Of a stretch of DNA of 64,000 nucleotides, positions 35,550-47,695 are shown in pieces. The stretch spans positions 3,162,001 to 3,226,000 of the forward strand of contig NC_085850.1 of the NCBI RefSeq assembly GCF_020906515.1, given 5' to 3'. Numbering within the stretch: the first letter of the stretch is position 1; the number at the start of each line of letters is the position of its first letter. The notes below the pieces were generated by a model that was not told where the DNA came from, ran no database searches, and was given only the letters and a program-made list of their open reading frames with translations. Both the position numbers and the translations under genes were made by a program. Source of the DNA: Vanrija pseudolonga (taxonomy: Eukaryota; Basidiomycota; Tremellomycetes; Trichosporonales; Trichosporonaceae).

Positions 35550-38500
35550 CTACATGATAAGCTTCATCATTTGGTCTGTGTTGAAGGCGTTGGTCGTCAC
35601 GTCTCCGCCACGGTTCGCGGCGTGCGCCACGTTGGGCATGGCGGCCACGGCCTTCTCGTCTTCCTGCGCATCGGCGAGGTAGATGCTGGTGCCGTTACGG
35701 ACACCCTCGGAGAGAATGCGAGCTTCGACCGTCTCCATCGTGGCGTAGCAGAACACGGTCGTCTCCTTGTTCTGTCCAAGGCTGAAGGGGGCGTCAGTGA
35801 CACGTCCCTTCGGCAATGTGCCTTGCTCACCGGTCGACACGGCCGATGGCCTGCAGCTCGAAAGAGTGCTGCAACACCGGCTCCAAGAGGTGGACAACCT
35901 CGCATGACGTGAGGGTCAGGCCGGCACTCTCACGCTCCGCATGGAGGAGGAAGACCGAGATGGTCGGGTCGCGGTGGAATTCCTCGACGACATTGTTGTT
36001 CTTCGAGTTGGACTCGAAGGAAACATACTTGATCCGGTTGATGCTCAGAGCGCGCTCAACAACTGAAATGAGTCAGTGCTGCTCGACCTTGTCGGGGTTG
36101 GTCCAGCACTCACTGCTAAGACTGTCCGCCCAGTTGGAGAACACGACATGGCGTGAGTGCGGACGTGTGGAGCGGTAGTAGTGGAGGTGCTTGATGAGGA
36201 AGTTGATCTGGTGGGTTAGAAAGCTCCATGGACCATGTCTCACCTTGGAACCAAACTCGCCCATCATGTCCATCGCGAGAATAGCACGCTGCCTGTCGAA
36301 GGGCAGCATGTTGAGCCTCTCCAGGTCGGTTGCACGGGCGTCGCGCTCCTTCTGCGCCTCACGCTCCGCAGCCTCCTCGTCGTCCTCAGGCTCCTCCTCC
36401 TCCTGCTGAGACTCTGGCATCTCCACCTCGTGAGAGTCGGAGCCCTCGGCTTCGTCCGGCCCGTCCTGAGCCGAGCGGTTCAGTCGAATCTTGGTGAATT
36501 CGCGGTCTTTGATGGGGGTCTGGCAAGTTGCACATTTACGACCAACATGGGCCGTCTTGCGGTACTCCTTGAAGCAAGAAACGCAAAACGCATGCCCACA
36601 GTTCAGGAGGATAGCGTATTTGTCGTCCGAGGTACCGAAGCAGATTGAGCAATCGCTGTGGGGATCTTGGTTCGTGTTGTCTTGAGAACCCAAGAAGTTG
36701 AGGTACCGGCCACGGACAGCCATGCGAGCCAGGAGCACGTCGCCCTCTATGATGTGCTTGTCCACCACGGCAACGTCTCGGCCAACATCCCGGAACATTG
36801 GGGCCGCAACAGAGTCCGAGATTTCTTGGAGGGCGGCAAAGTAAACGACACGCTTGTTGAATGCGACACGGAAGAGATCGAGCTCCTTGTTGAGCTTCTC
36901 CACCATCTCGGACTGCTTGTTGACGAACGCGCGAATGGCTTCTGCCGCCGCCTTGGCGATTTGGATTTCCTCAACGCGGTGCTGGCCGTGAACAATGGCG
37001 GTCAGCTCGATGAGCAGGGCCTTGAGGGGGCGTTCGCAATCCTCCTCCCGGCGGCGGTCGCGGAAAGCCTGGCGCTCAGTCATGAGCTTCAAGGTGAGGT
37101 CCTCGACGTCGTTGAGAGGGATCTCTTCCACGCCGTCCTGGGCCTCCTTTGCTGCGCGTGTAGTACGCTTCTTGACCATGCGGGCGTCGTGGGTTGCAAG
37201 AACGCTGCGCTCTTCCAGCAGCATCTCTGAGGGAAAAGGGTCAGTCCCCGGCCAAATGTGGTCTCGTGCGCTCACCTTTGCGGTCCGCGATGGCCGAGGC
37301 ATAAGCGGTCAGGTAGGCTTCGACTGCACAGTCAGTGGCCCGTGGTTGGTGTGCACTCACCATCTCCTTGAGCCTTGAGTGCCTCTGCATAGTACTCTTC
37401 CTCGGGGTTCTCGACATCCTGGCCTTGACCCGCAGCTGGGACCTTGTCCTCCTCGGCTTCGAGGGGTAACTTGAGCAGGTCGACCACCTTGTTGCGCCAG
37501 TTGAATACGAGCACGGCACTGTTGTCAGCTTGATGCACATGCAGGGCTGCTCACTTGTCATTGAGGATCCTCAGCAGGCCATTGATCTCCCCAATGGTGC
37601 TACCCGAAACCAGTCCCCCGGATCGCCTGGTATCGACGGTTTGCAGCTCTGTCATGGCATTGATTGCTGGCGAACGTTGAATTGAGGCAATCATTGCCTC
37701 GACTTGGCGTCCAGCAATCTTGAGTGGGCGCGCAAGAATGTCTTTGCGCACCACCTCGGCCGTCTTGTAAGCCAAGACTTCCTTGTCTTCATCCTTCTGG
37801 ACGTGATGAATGTCACCTTCGTGGAACCAGGTCTGATGAATGATGATTAAGGTCTCGCGGATACTAGGTGGTCAGCAACGTCCAGAAGCGGTAGGGCTTA
37901 CACTGCACGGGCAGCCATGATCGACTTAACGCGGTCCTTCTCCTGCTGCGATGCCGCCTTGTCCAACTCCGTGTCGTCGATACTGTCTTCACGGTCGCCG
38001 ACGATGGCAGTCAGTTGAGCCTGGGCCGGCTCCAGAATCTTGTTGCCTTCGTCGCGCGCCCGCTCATACAGAGCCAAGGCCATAAGTTGATTGCGTTCAT
38101 GGTCGTCTGGGTCGCGGTCGTCAATGATGAGGAGCTGGGCCTTGCGAACCAGAGCACGCATGTGTTGCCTGGTTTGCGAAAGATACTCATTCTCGTGATC
38201 GAGTCGCATCTTGCTCAGAGCTTCGTCCATGGTCATGAGTTGACGACCCAAGTGGAGACGGTCGGCGCGATCGATTGTTCGGTTGGCAGCCGTTGCGTTC
38301 AGGGCACCGACCTGAATGTGGGTGCAGATCTGCCTCAGGTGGCGCAACGAGCTTCCTAACGATACCTCGTCGCGACGGAGACGCTCCCGTTGACGTTCGA
38401 GCGTGTCAAGGTAGTAGTGACTCTCGATATTGGACAGATCGATGGGCACCACATATCTGGTCTGATGAGGAATGTGGAACTCGTCAATCACTTCGGCTTT

Positions 38501-40846
38501 CGTTGTGCGAACAGCCAGTGGCTGGAACAGGCCATGGAAGGCTGGTCGGTTGGCAAGCTGTGTGAGACGATGCCACATGACACGGTTGACGCCAGGGACG
38601 CGCAAGAAGTTGAGAGAGCCGGCCAGGTCGAGGACGTTGGTGCGGGCTGGAGTTCCCGACATGGCCAAGGAGAACTTGCGGGGAATGAGCGAGACCATTT
38701 CGGCGGCTTGACTTTGGTTGCCTTGAAGCTGAACCTCGTCCATGACGACACGCCACCACTCCACCATGACGAGCGGGCTGCGGGGGCGTTCGCCAATCTT
38801 GTACGCCACGTTGGAGCGGCGGCTGCGCTGAGGAACGGGCACAGCGACCGTCAGATCATCGCCAAGGGTCTGATATGTGGTGATAACAACGTCGTGGCCG
38901 CGGACGTAGTCGAGGAAGGCTCGCTGAGTGTGCTCCAAAAGACTTTCCTCGTCCAAGTTGGACGCGATAATGTCTTCGTCGTCATCACTGAGGCCTTCGT
39001 CCTCCATCTCAAGCGGAACCTTCTTGCCGTCTTTCCCTTTAGCGTACTTGCGGCGAGTCTCGTTGCGGAACTGCTTCATCTTTCGCTTTTGCTTGTCTGC
39101 TGCCTGCTTGACTCGTTGCCTGATACTCGCGTTCCGCTTCTTCTCCACTTGAGCGATGAGCGTCTTCCATCCAGGGTACTCGCAGATCCTCAGGGACGGG
39201 GCGTGCGCGTTCATTTCGGCGATCCACTGCTTCATGAGGGGAAGCGGGGTAACAACCAATGTTGCGCCAATCTCGGAAACAGAGAGCTGGGATTCTTCTG
39301 ACCAGGACGCAGCGTCAGTGAAAGCGTCATGTTCCTTGTCAAGCCATGCTCGGAACTCTGGCTGGTCATGGTCAGGCGCACCAGCCAGGAGGTTGATTTG
39401 AGGTGAGGCTCGGACCGGCGTGTCCTCGGTGTGCCCGAGGATGTTTGGCCGGGGAGTGGAGAGGGGGTGGCGGTGGAGGAGGATGAGAGCAATGGCTTCC
39501 ACAGTCTTGCCAAGGCCTGTGGGTGTCAGTTGATTTCAATTGTGCAATGCTCACCCATCTCTTCACAAAGCATGGTGCCTCGGACACGGGAGAGATCAAA
39601 GAGCTTGGGCAGCGCTTTGAGTTCGTCGTCATCGTCCGTGGAGCTAGCGCGGCCCTTTCCTTTTCGGTCTCCAAGAGGCCTGAGCTCTCCCGTCAGGCGC
39701 CTGAATGCATAGTTGCCGAACCGTTCGAGGTCGATCTTGGTCCACTGGCCGGCTGGAACAGAGGGCTTGGACACGCCGGCCACAGGTGCGTCTTCCCGTT
39801 CGAGGAGACGAGCAAGAGTGCGCCTCTGGAAAGGGAGGAGCCTTGCTGTCATCTCCGGCGGCTGAAGGCGGCGCATGTCAAAGTCGTCTGGGAGAGCCGG
39901 AGCTGGGTGGAGTGAGTTGTAGAATGTGGTCAAGGCGGTTGCGTGCGCCTTTTGGTAGCTTGCCGTGTCGCGCTGGTCGGGGATGTCTTCCTCGGTGGGC
40001 ATGAGTGACGAGATGACGAGGCCAATCATTTCGGCACCGATTTCAGGTAACTTCTGTTCGAGTGCCTTCAAGTTGAGGTACACATCAATGGTGATGTGGA
40101 GGCGAATCTCGACGCCTTCCTCTAATGCATTGTCCGAAGGGACCCAGGTGACACCGACTCCAGTGCGAAGATAGAGTACCTGTTTCTCGGGGCGGTAGGT
40201 GCCGCGGCGTGTTGGGCGCTGGTCATGTGAGAGACCAAGGATGGCGTGGAGCCAGTTTTGCGTGTCCCAGGCCGTAGTGGAGTGTAAAAACTGGCGTCCG
40301 CTGGCGGGTAGTTGTTGAGGGAGCTTGGCGAGGGGCTTTTCGACCGTACGCGTTGAGGTTCGACTCGCCGTCGAAGTGGGCAGGAAGATGTTACCCGTAC
40401 GGCCTGCCAGATCCTTGGCATTGCCCAGGGGGGTCCTCAGTGCCGTGGGGGAAGGGGGCGCGAGGGCAATGGGAGTACACGCCTCGGTGGCCTTGCGGAC
40501 CGAGTCGCGAAAGGCCTCCCAGACGGGGTAGCCCTCGTTGGGACGGAGCTCGGTCTCGCCCCGGCCGACACTGTACTCGAGGTACTCTTCTTCAGGCTCA
40601 AGAGTCTCTTGAATCGTCAACGAGTGGAGGTGGAGCAGGGAGAGGTCGACTAAGAGGTGTTAGATATGACACGGACGGCGAGGAAGACGGCCAGAGACAC
40701 CCATCTCACTTACCTGGGTCACCAGGAGCGACCTTGCTGCGCCCAGCGAGTGCCTTCTTGAGCTGCAGAAGGTCATACTCGGATGTGGGGAGGGTGCCGT
40801 GGCACTGTGATAAGGTGGGCAGTGGGGATAACGCCGGCGGCGACAT
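35550..40846 (-). CDS. IRC20: SNF2-family helicase with embedded RING finger (Irc20/SHPRH type)
   Basis: Ten exons on minus: 40846-40714, 40649-39555, 39516-37902, 37863-37555, 37518-37361, 37323-37276, 37226-36244, 36207-36114, 36062-35831, 35781-35550; 1632 residues. It is a SNF2 translocase and putative E3 ubiquitin ligase of the Irc20/SHPRH group, nuclear, linked in yeast to recombination and genome stability. Walker A is EEMGLGKTVEA (about 406-416), motif II is DEVQ (VVMDEVQLQG), and SLAMSGTPARTNVLDLAG follows. A C3HC4 RING lies at about 1313-1355 (CSICFG...CGHAFCVSCF...CATC), between the two helicase halves as in the family. Motifs V-VI are AGLTLTSCEVVHLLEP and QAIGRVDRLGQ. It lacks the extra SHPRH modules, so Irc20 is the better name. 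Intron 7 (36 nt) preserves frame if retained. A TATA-like GCATAAAAGC lies at 40940-40931. Confidence 0.93.
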
Positions 40847-43051
40847 TGTGGAGTGCGGGTGGAGGGGTGTGGTGGAGGTATGGAGAGGATGGAGGGGGAT
40901 GAGGAGGTCGTGAACACGACAAACAGAGCGGCTTTTATGCACTCCAGGGGGGAGGTGGGGTTGTAGTCGCTTGTTTGTTGTGTTGTTTACTCCATATCGT
41001 TGTGTCGAGGTGATGTTGAGGGGGCGAGGGGAAGAAAGAGATGACAAGAGGTGTCTTGGGATAGCAGCAGGTTTCGAGATTGCAAAGTGGAGGGCCAAAG
41101 TGGAGGCATGGGCGGAGATCACGCACACGTCAACTTTCAAAATATGGCAGATAGGCGTGGCACTTTGCGTGCCTAATCTCTGACTTGGCTCGTCTCATTG
41201 CCATTCTGCGGGCATTTGCGCATGCATTGCACACTGCAGATGTGCACCACGCGGTGTCATACATTAGCGTTCATGAACAGCATGCATCGAGCAAGAAGAA
41301 GGCAGCGTGCGAGAGCGACACAAGAGGTGTGGCTGGTTGATGGCGAGCAAGACGGCTGTTGTTGGTGTGGTTGTGCCTCGAGAAATGTGCAAGTTGAGAG
41401 TGGGCGGAGTGTATTCTCGGCGTGGAGCAGCGGCGACCTCGAGCTCCGTCGCCGAGGTCATGCATGGGCCAGCCGAGCGAGCGCTTACTTGGTGGTGGTG
41501 AGTGAGCCTGACATGATGGCGAGGACGACGCGGAGTTCGGTGTTGGTGTGAGATGGTGGTGTGTTTTCGAGCTAGGCTGAAATGGCGGCGGAGCGGTCAC
41601 GCTGGGTGGTGCCGAGGCAATCTTCTCGGCGCACTGGGGTCCGCCGGAGCACGCAGCGCGCAGTGCACGCGACAAGCTGGTTCAGAAGCGCGTCGCGTCT
41701 AATGTCTGCATGACTGACGCGTGTGGACGCGCCCCCAGACGTCATGGGTGTTTGTGGTGAGTTTCCACATTCCAGCCTATAGGTCGGCGCCGGATCGCCG
41801 AATGTAAACATGGTTCATCTGTGTCAACACGCAACTCGAATTGAACTCCGACCAACACTGAGCATGAGGACACTTGCATAGCTTGCATAGAGTATCAGTG
41901 TTCTCGGAGCGGGAAACCAGTCTATGCACATGCACGCACGAGCCTCCACCGCTGCCCCACAGCGTGTCCCTCCGCCAGCAGCGGCACGTACCCAACCCGA
42001 CCCTGCTGCAGCCAACACAAGTGTGTAGCACAGCGGTTTGCAGCTCCTGTGCGTGCATTCACGATCTCACAACCGACCGCTGTTCAAGCCTCGCCCGAAG
42101 CCGGGCACGCACGAGGCCTTCCAGAGGCGAGCTCCCAATAGTTACATTGCTCGGGATATGTCCCTCCCACACGTGCAAGTGGGCTGCAGAGTAAAGGCAA
42201 ATGTCTGGGATCCGTAGGCCAAGTGACCGCTCCGAGTATAGGTGAAGTCACCGCTGGTTGGCGGTGTAGTCAACAAAGCTGGAGACAGTATGTCGGAAGA
42301 GATCCTTTTTGGCGTTGGATCAGTCGTGTGTGTGTCGCAGTTGTGGTCGCGTCTGTTTGGCGTGGTGGAGGGAAGTAGGTGTGGTTGGTGCGTTGGCTGA
42401 CGTCATGTCTTACTTGCTACATGTCAGTCACCTCCCAAGTATGCAGCTGCCGACGCTGTAGCAGAAGTGCACCAGCACCCACAGCTGAATGCATGATTAG
42501 ATGCAGCGGAGGTCATGTATTGTCGTCTCGTCTGGCCGTGTCTGCACTGTCAGTGTCGGCCGCCAGCCAGCTGCAGGCGACCGACATCCGTGCACCAGCG
42601 CACGGCCGACGGTGATTGGCGGATGACGTTCCGCGCTCCACGGGCAACAACGCTCCACCACTGCCTGCATGCAAACACCCCCCTCCCCCCTCTCGCCCAC
42701 CATCCGCGGTGACACGTCGTGCCCCAGCATCATCGGTTGAGGCAGCCCGAAACGTCGCCGGCCATACGAGCCAGTCAGACGCGCCGTAGATTCCGATAGC
42801 GATAGACCGGGCTTGGTGGCACCCCATGTGGCTCCCAGATTGGCTCTCTCCAGATGCCAAGGCCGGGCCACAGGGAAAACGTGTCCCCGCGCCTGCAGCC
42901 CCGCAGTGTGTGCGTGCTTCGTCATGCAGCCCCATTCAACGAATCGAGTCAGCACGTGTGGAGCGGCACAACGATAGAAACTCGGCGAAGCGTGTGTGCT
43001 GTCGTCTGCAGCAAGCATCGCATCTCATCTACGGTGCGGCACTGGCCTCCT
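40847..43051. other. 2.2 kb spacer, no confirmed gene
   Basis: This is the longest gene-poor stretch of the window, between the IRC20 start and the PNC1 stop. The first 200 bp are IRC20 leader and promoter, with a TATA-like element at 40931-40940. On the minus strand a leader-like sequence precedes ATGTCAGGCTCACTCACC at 41515, followed after 26 bases by a GTAAGC donor. I could not find convincing following exons. No tRNA fold, transposon end or long repeat was seen in the rest. Confidence 0.5.
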
Positions 43052-44033
43052 CTACTTGGCGATCCACGCGTTGAGCTGGTCGTACCAGCGGTCCGACTTT
43101 TTGTTGCCGATTGTGCTGCCGCCAAACGCGACGAGCTTGTCAAAGTTCTCGTCGGCGTCGCGGCCGTTGATGGCGCGCGTGGCGGGCAGGTAGACGGCCG
43201 TGTCGAAGCGCGAGGAGAGGGCAGAGAGGGCGGTGTGCGAGACGCTGCGAGAGTCAGCTGGCGTCTTCACGAGTCATCTAGCTGCACTCACCAGAAGTCA
43301 CCTGCGAGACCGACAACGACAACCTTCTTGATGCCCTCGGCGCGGAGGGCCTCGACGATCTTGCGCGTGGGCTGGGGGTCGATCTCGGTGGGGAGAGGGG
43401 GCGGGTTGGCGGCATCCGAGATGACGCCGTCAAAGGCCGAGTAGGCCTCGACGCCCTTGTTGAATCCCTGCGGTGGTCAGCGACTGATCCTTGCCATGGC
43501 GGCTGGTGTGGGTCGATCGCATCGCATCGGCCGACGCTGCACCACACCCTACACACCTTCCTGATCAGCTTGAACTTGTCGCCGTAAGCCTGGAGCTTGG
43601 GGAGCAGGTCGGCGTGGATCTCGCTGCCCTTGGTGCCCTGGATGCAGTGGTCGGGCCAGAGCATCTGCTCGTAGTCGAAACCACGGGCATCGCGGGTCTC
43701 GATGGTTTGGAACTTTTTGTGGCCGGGGTGGCTGGACGCGAACGAGATGTGGCCCTCGGGGTGGAAGTCCTGTGCGCGAGTTAGCGTTAGGTAGCGAGCG
43801 GCTGGCGACTGGACACAGCCCATGCAACCCACCTGCGACGCAACGACAAGGTCCCACTTGTGGTTGAGCTTCTTGCCGTCGAGCAGCTCGGAGATGGCGG
43901 GGACGACCTCGAGACCGCCAGGCACCTGGAGCGAGCCCGAGGGGGGGAGGAAGTCGTTCTGGACGTCGACGACGATGAGGGCGACCTTTGCGGGCGCGGT
44001 AGCGGGAGCGTCGGGGGCGGGGGCGGCGGACAT
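43052..44033 (-). CDS. PNC1: Nicotinamidase
   Basis: Four exons on minus: 44033-43833, 43769-43557, 43467-43292, 43244-43052; 260 residues. It hydrolyses nicotinamide to nicotinate in the NAD+ salvage pathway and so lowers a sirtuin inhibitor. The isochorismatase-fold core is complete: ALIVVDVQNDF with catalytic Asp23, metal ligands D68 and H70 (DFHPEGH) and H108 (PDHCIQG), Lys138 at the end of exon 2, and catalytic Cys197 in GLAGDFCVSH, whose codon is split by intron 3. Residues 1-15 form an Ala/Pro leader absent from yeast Pnc1 (216 aa). The start is the ATG at 44033, just before VALIVVD. It is divergent from RCN1 with 166 bp between the starts. Confidence 0.95.
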
Positions 44034-44199
44034 GGCTGCGGTGTGGATGTTGTGGTGGAAGAGAGAGAGAGAGGGGGGCGGGATGGGGGATGCACGTCGG
44101 TCACTCGCTGTTGCCTTACGCCGGCTGGGCGGGGATTGCCAAGCGGGGCCGGCGGCTGCTGATCGCGGGGGCATTCGGGGGAGACTTTCCCACGGTGGT
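44034..44199. promoter_or_regulatory. Short divergent promoter PNC1 / RCN1
   Basis: Only 166 bp lie between the two start codons. A GA-rich tract (AGAGAGAGAGAG near 44061) lies next to the PNC1 leader. No TATA box is evident. Confidence 0.55.
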
Positions 44200-45347
44200 A
44201 TGCTGTGCTCGACAATGACGCCGACGACCAACAACGAACAATCGGACCCCGCACCTCCCCTGCCAGCCTCAACAGCCCAGTTCACCATGCCGCCGCCGCC
44301 GCCGCTGCCAAACCCCGCTGCGAGCCTGCCGCCCGTGCGCTCGACGACGCCGCCGTCGCCGAGCGCGGGCGCAAGCGCAGGCATACACCGCGCCAACACG
44401 CCGCCGCCGCTGAGCTTTGCTGTGCCGCCTCCGCCGGAGCTCGAGCCATCTGCGTCGGCCCGCAGCCCCGAGCCGACGAACACGCTCGCGCTGCTCCTCC
44501 CCACGCAGGCGCTGTTCGCGCCCGAGCCGATCGGCGTGCTCAAGGCCGCGTTCGAGGCGTACGGCCGGCTCGTGCACTGGGCGCCGGTGCGCGGCATGGG
44601 GCGGGTCATCTTAGTGTACAACGACAACGACGCGGCCGCGCGCGCCAAGCGCCACGGCGACCTCCTGCGCATCGAGCTGGGGGACGAGGCCGAGGCGGCC
44701 GCCGAGGCCGTTGAGGCGCGCAGCCCTGCTCCCGTCGACGACGCACCAGGCTACTTTGACCGCAAGCGCAAGGCGTGGGTACTAGCTGCCTATCCCCCGC
44801 TACCAAGCTAACCACCCCCAGGATCACGCTGCGCGTGTACGCGCTCCCGCCGACGCCGCTCGACCCCGTCGACGCGCACCTCCGCCCGCCGGACGCCGAG
44901 CGCAACTTTCTCATCTCGCCGCCCGGCTCGCCCCCAGAAGGCTGGGAACCAGTCGAGGAGGACGGGCCGAACCTGCACCCGCTGGCGGACGACCTGCGGC
45001 GCGCGCTCGAGAGCCTGCAGATCGCCGCGAGCGGGGGCAAGGAGGTGCTCGTTGACGAGGGCGGCGTGCGCGTCGAGGTCGAGGACACGAGCGCGCCCGC
45101 CAAGCGCGAGAGATGGGACGGCGAGGAGGACGAGTATGCCGTCGAGGAGCCGTGGGGCGGGCCCGGGATATGGGAGGCGCCGAGCCAGGCCAGAGGGGAC
45201 GGTGGGGGGCTGGGTGGGGGGTTGGGAGGTGCGCTTGGAGGTGGTGGTCTTGGAGCTACGCCCGCACCACCCGCCCTCTCCCTCGGCGAGGTGCTCAGCC
45301 CGTCTGGCAAAGTCCGCATCGTGCCGACTGCGCGGCCGCCTGTCTAG
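44200..45347 (+). CDS. RCN1: Calcipressin, calcineurin regulator
   Basis: Two exons: 44200-44774 and 44822-45347; 366 residues. Calcipressins bind and modulate the phosphatase calcineurin; the Cryptococcus orthologue is Cbp1. The protein has a Pro-rich N-terminus of about 85 residues, an RRM-like domain (TNTLALLLPTQALFAPEPIGV ... GRVILVY), and the hallmark FLISPPGSPPEGW at 221-233, followed by an acidic region and a Gly-rich then Pro-rich tail. The intron is 47 nt and joins KRKA to ITLRVYALPP. The start may be the ATG at 44200 or the one at 44215, which has the better context (A at -3). Its upstream neighbour PNC1 shares the promoter interval. Confidence 0.9.
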
Positions 45348-45623
45348 TCAGAATCGATTCATCATCAGCATATCTGGCGCACGCACGCGCCGTGTAAGCA
45401 TTGTGTATGTATGTATGTTGTGCGTAGGGTGGGCTGGCGAGGCTGTGGTCGCGAGTCGGGGGTGGGCAGCCGGATTCAGCGCACTTTCGACAGGCTGACC
45501 GATAGACGCCACGGTGGCTAACACACAGCTCTAACTCCTTCACCCCCCACCCCAATCTAATGATCAATGCATGATGCCACTACTGCTGTACTACACCGCC
45601 TCTCGCCCTCCGCCACGCCACGC

Positions 45624-46868
45624 CTACTGCGGAGGCTGCTTGGTGATGCGGTTCAGCAAGTTGTTGATGGCCGTGCGGCTCGTCTGCGCCTGGATACGGC
45701 GGACGGCCTCGGCACCCTGGCCCTGCACGCGGGTCGCCCGAGGGCCACCGAGCACACCAAGCGCACCCTCAGCGGCCGTCGCTGGCGCCGCCGACGCCGT
45801 GTCCTTGCCGACCCATGCGCGGCTGCCGGGCACGGGCGCGTCCGTGTCGGCCTCGTCGACCTTGATGTGGAAGCGGAAGCTGTCGAGGGCGCCGGGCGTG
45901 CGGAGCGTCGAGTGCGACAAGCCGAGCCAGACGGCATCGCGGCCCGTCCGCTGCGTGAGCCCGATGACCGACGCGGGCTTCATGATCTCAGCCTCGGCCA
46001 CCTTGAAGTCCGCGATGCCCGCCTTCTTGCTGCTGCGCTTGTAGTCGAACTGCGTGAGCGAGGGGCGGTCGGTAACGCGGACGGCGCCGGTGCGGCTGAT
46101 GGCCGTGAGGCCTCCCAGGCCGACGACAAAGTCGGCGTTGGTGCCCTCGATGCCGAGGTGGCTCTTGCCTGGGCGGGCGATGCGGTCGAGCGCGCGGCCC
46201 TTGTGTGCGCGTGCCGGGTCGGCAGCGGCGCCGGCCGCCGGCGCAGACGAGTACGCCAGGCCGTGGAGCTCGTGCGGGCTGCCCTGCAGGCGCGAGGACG
46301 AGGGGTCGGCGAGCGCGGCGGTCGTGAGGCCCGACTGGAACTCGGCCGCGGCCGTCTGGCGCGCGATTCCGCGCGCGGCGGCGTGTGCGAGCGTCGACTC
46401 GTCGGGTGCGGGCGCGGTCGTCTCGGCCCACAGCGCCTCGCGCAGCTCGTGCCGGTGCGAGCGGATGTGCTCGACGTACTTCTCAAACTCGGGCTCGGTC
46501 ATGGCGTCGACGTTGGCGATAAACTCCTTCTTCTCGGGCTCGGCGACCGTGTCCTCGGCGTAGATGGACGCGCGGGCGACTTTTGCCGTCTTGGCCGTCT
46601 TGGACCAGGGGACAGTGCCGTCGCCCCACGTGTCGATGAAGCGCATCTCCTTCTCGCCGCTCGACCACATTGCGTCGACTCCGGGTCCGCCGTCGAGCGT
46701 CCCGACCTTGATGTACCGTCCGCCCTTGGTCCGGTGGACGGGGAACTTGAGACCGTAGTCTTCGTACTTTTGCATCGAGCGCACGTTGGACGCGTACACG
46801 CGCGCGATCAACGGGTCGTGCGTCACGAACGCCGAGCGCTTGAGGAGCTGTGGGAAGGTGGAGGACAT
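45624..46868 (-). CDS. Mitochondrial small-subunit ribosomal protein, bS1m/Mrp51-like
   Basis: A single exon of 414 codons, unusual among its intron-rich neighbours. The start FPQLLKRSAFVTHDPLIARVY, followed by YEDYGLKFPVHRTKGGRYIKV, resembles the N-terminus of fungal Mrp51 (bS1m), which sits on the mitoribosomal small subunit near the mRNA entry. The rest is Ala/Thr-rich, with GIEGTNADFVVGLGGLT and FRFHIKVDEADTDAP as ordered patches. The N-terminus is basic and could serve in mitochondrial import. The gene itself is secure (long ATG-initiated frame with coherent composition). The family name rests on my reading of the N-terminal pattern and on length only. Confidence 0.75.
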   Translation of the reverse strand: MSSTFPQLLKRSAFVTHDPLIARVYASNVRSMQKYEDYGLKFPVHRTKGGRYIKVGTLDGGPGVDAMWSSGEKEMRFIDTWGDGTVPWSKTAKTAKVARASIYAEDTVAEPEKKEFIANVDAMTEPEFEKYVEHIRSHRHELREALWAETTAPAPDESTLAHAAARGIARQTAAAEFQSGLTTAALADPSSSRLQGSPHELHGLAYSSAPAAGAAADPARAHKGRALDRIARPGKSHLGIEGTNADFVVGLGGLTAISRTGAVRVTDRPSLTQFDYKRSSKKAGIADFKVAEAEIMKPASVIGLTQRTGRDAVWLGLSHSTLRTPGALDSFRFHIKVDEADTDAPVPGSRAWVGKDTASAAPATAAEGALGVLGGPRATRVQGQGAEAVRRIQAQTSRTAINNLLNRITKQPPQ

Positions 46869-47695
46869 GGTGAGGGGGGAGGGGGCAGGGGGTGCCGTTG
46901 GGAAGGGGAGGGGGAAGAGTCGTGCGAGCTGGCGGGGTCGATCCGAGTCGGCGCTGCTCGCTGTTTGCCGTCGCTTTTAGTGGTGTTGTCAACGACGAGT
47001 GAGCACAACAAGTCGCCTGATGCTCGTTGTTGCAAGTGCGCTCAAAGCCGACTTTTGCCAGTTGCCCAAGTCACTGGATCGGATCGCCACGGATGGCATC
47101 AACCAGGCTGACGGGATAAAATCAAAAGAATAACGATCTGTTTAATCGCCCTCACGCCTCGCACCCAGCAGCCCACTCTGGCAGGCTACAAAAAGCGCGA
47201 CCCCCCTTTCTGCGTCTCCTCAATCACAAAAAAAACCTATCGCTCCATAAATTCCTTGTCGGCGCTGTGCTCCCCCGCTTGCGGAGCGCGAGCTGCCACC
47301 GCCCCCGAGGCCAGACAGGAGCGTGGAAGGACTGTTGGTTACAACAGAGCTGCTTGCTTAAAACAACTTTGATGAGGGGCAACCCTAGGACTCCGAGTCA
47401 CCTATAAGTAGCTACATCTGCGCCGCGGTCGTGTGCTGTTTCGTGCACGGCCTCGGTGCGGGCGTCGCATCGCATCGATGAATATCAATGTCTGCTTGAC
47501 GGATCCGCGTGTGCACTGGTGCCGACTCGCGGCCGACTCACGCAGACGAGCATGACTCGCTATCCACTCGCGTCAACAACTTCAGTCTTAGCCTGCCGGA
47601 TAGGCGCCCCATCGCCTGGCCCCCGCCCCACCGCTATCATACAATGACAAGATTATCCCATATTCTATCAAACTATATCCCTATGCTGCCCACGC
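46869..47695. other. Spacer, bS1m promoter and UGE1 3' side
   Basis: This 827 bp separates the bS1m start from the epimerase stop. It contains a short AT-rich part near 47110-47240 with an A-run (47228-47235). No coding frame with motifs, tRNA or repeat was recognised. Confidence 0.55.

Noticed and set aside
41271-41675. Minus-strand frame of 134 codons in the 2.2 kb spacer
   Set aside because: There is no motif, composition resembles the surrounding non-coding DNA, and no flanking exons fit.
42060-42130. GTTCAAGCC motif as a possible tRNA T-loop
   Set aside because: There is no A box at the right distance and no cloverleaf can be drawn.
45567-47111. 514-codon plus-strand frame opposite the bS1m-like gene
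   Set aside because: It lies in the complementary phase to the sense codons. Its Arg/Ala/Val-rich sequence has no domain.
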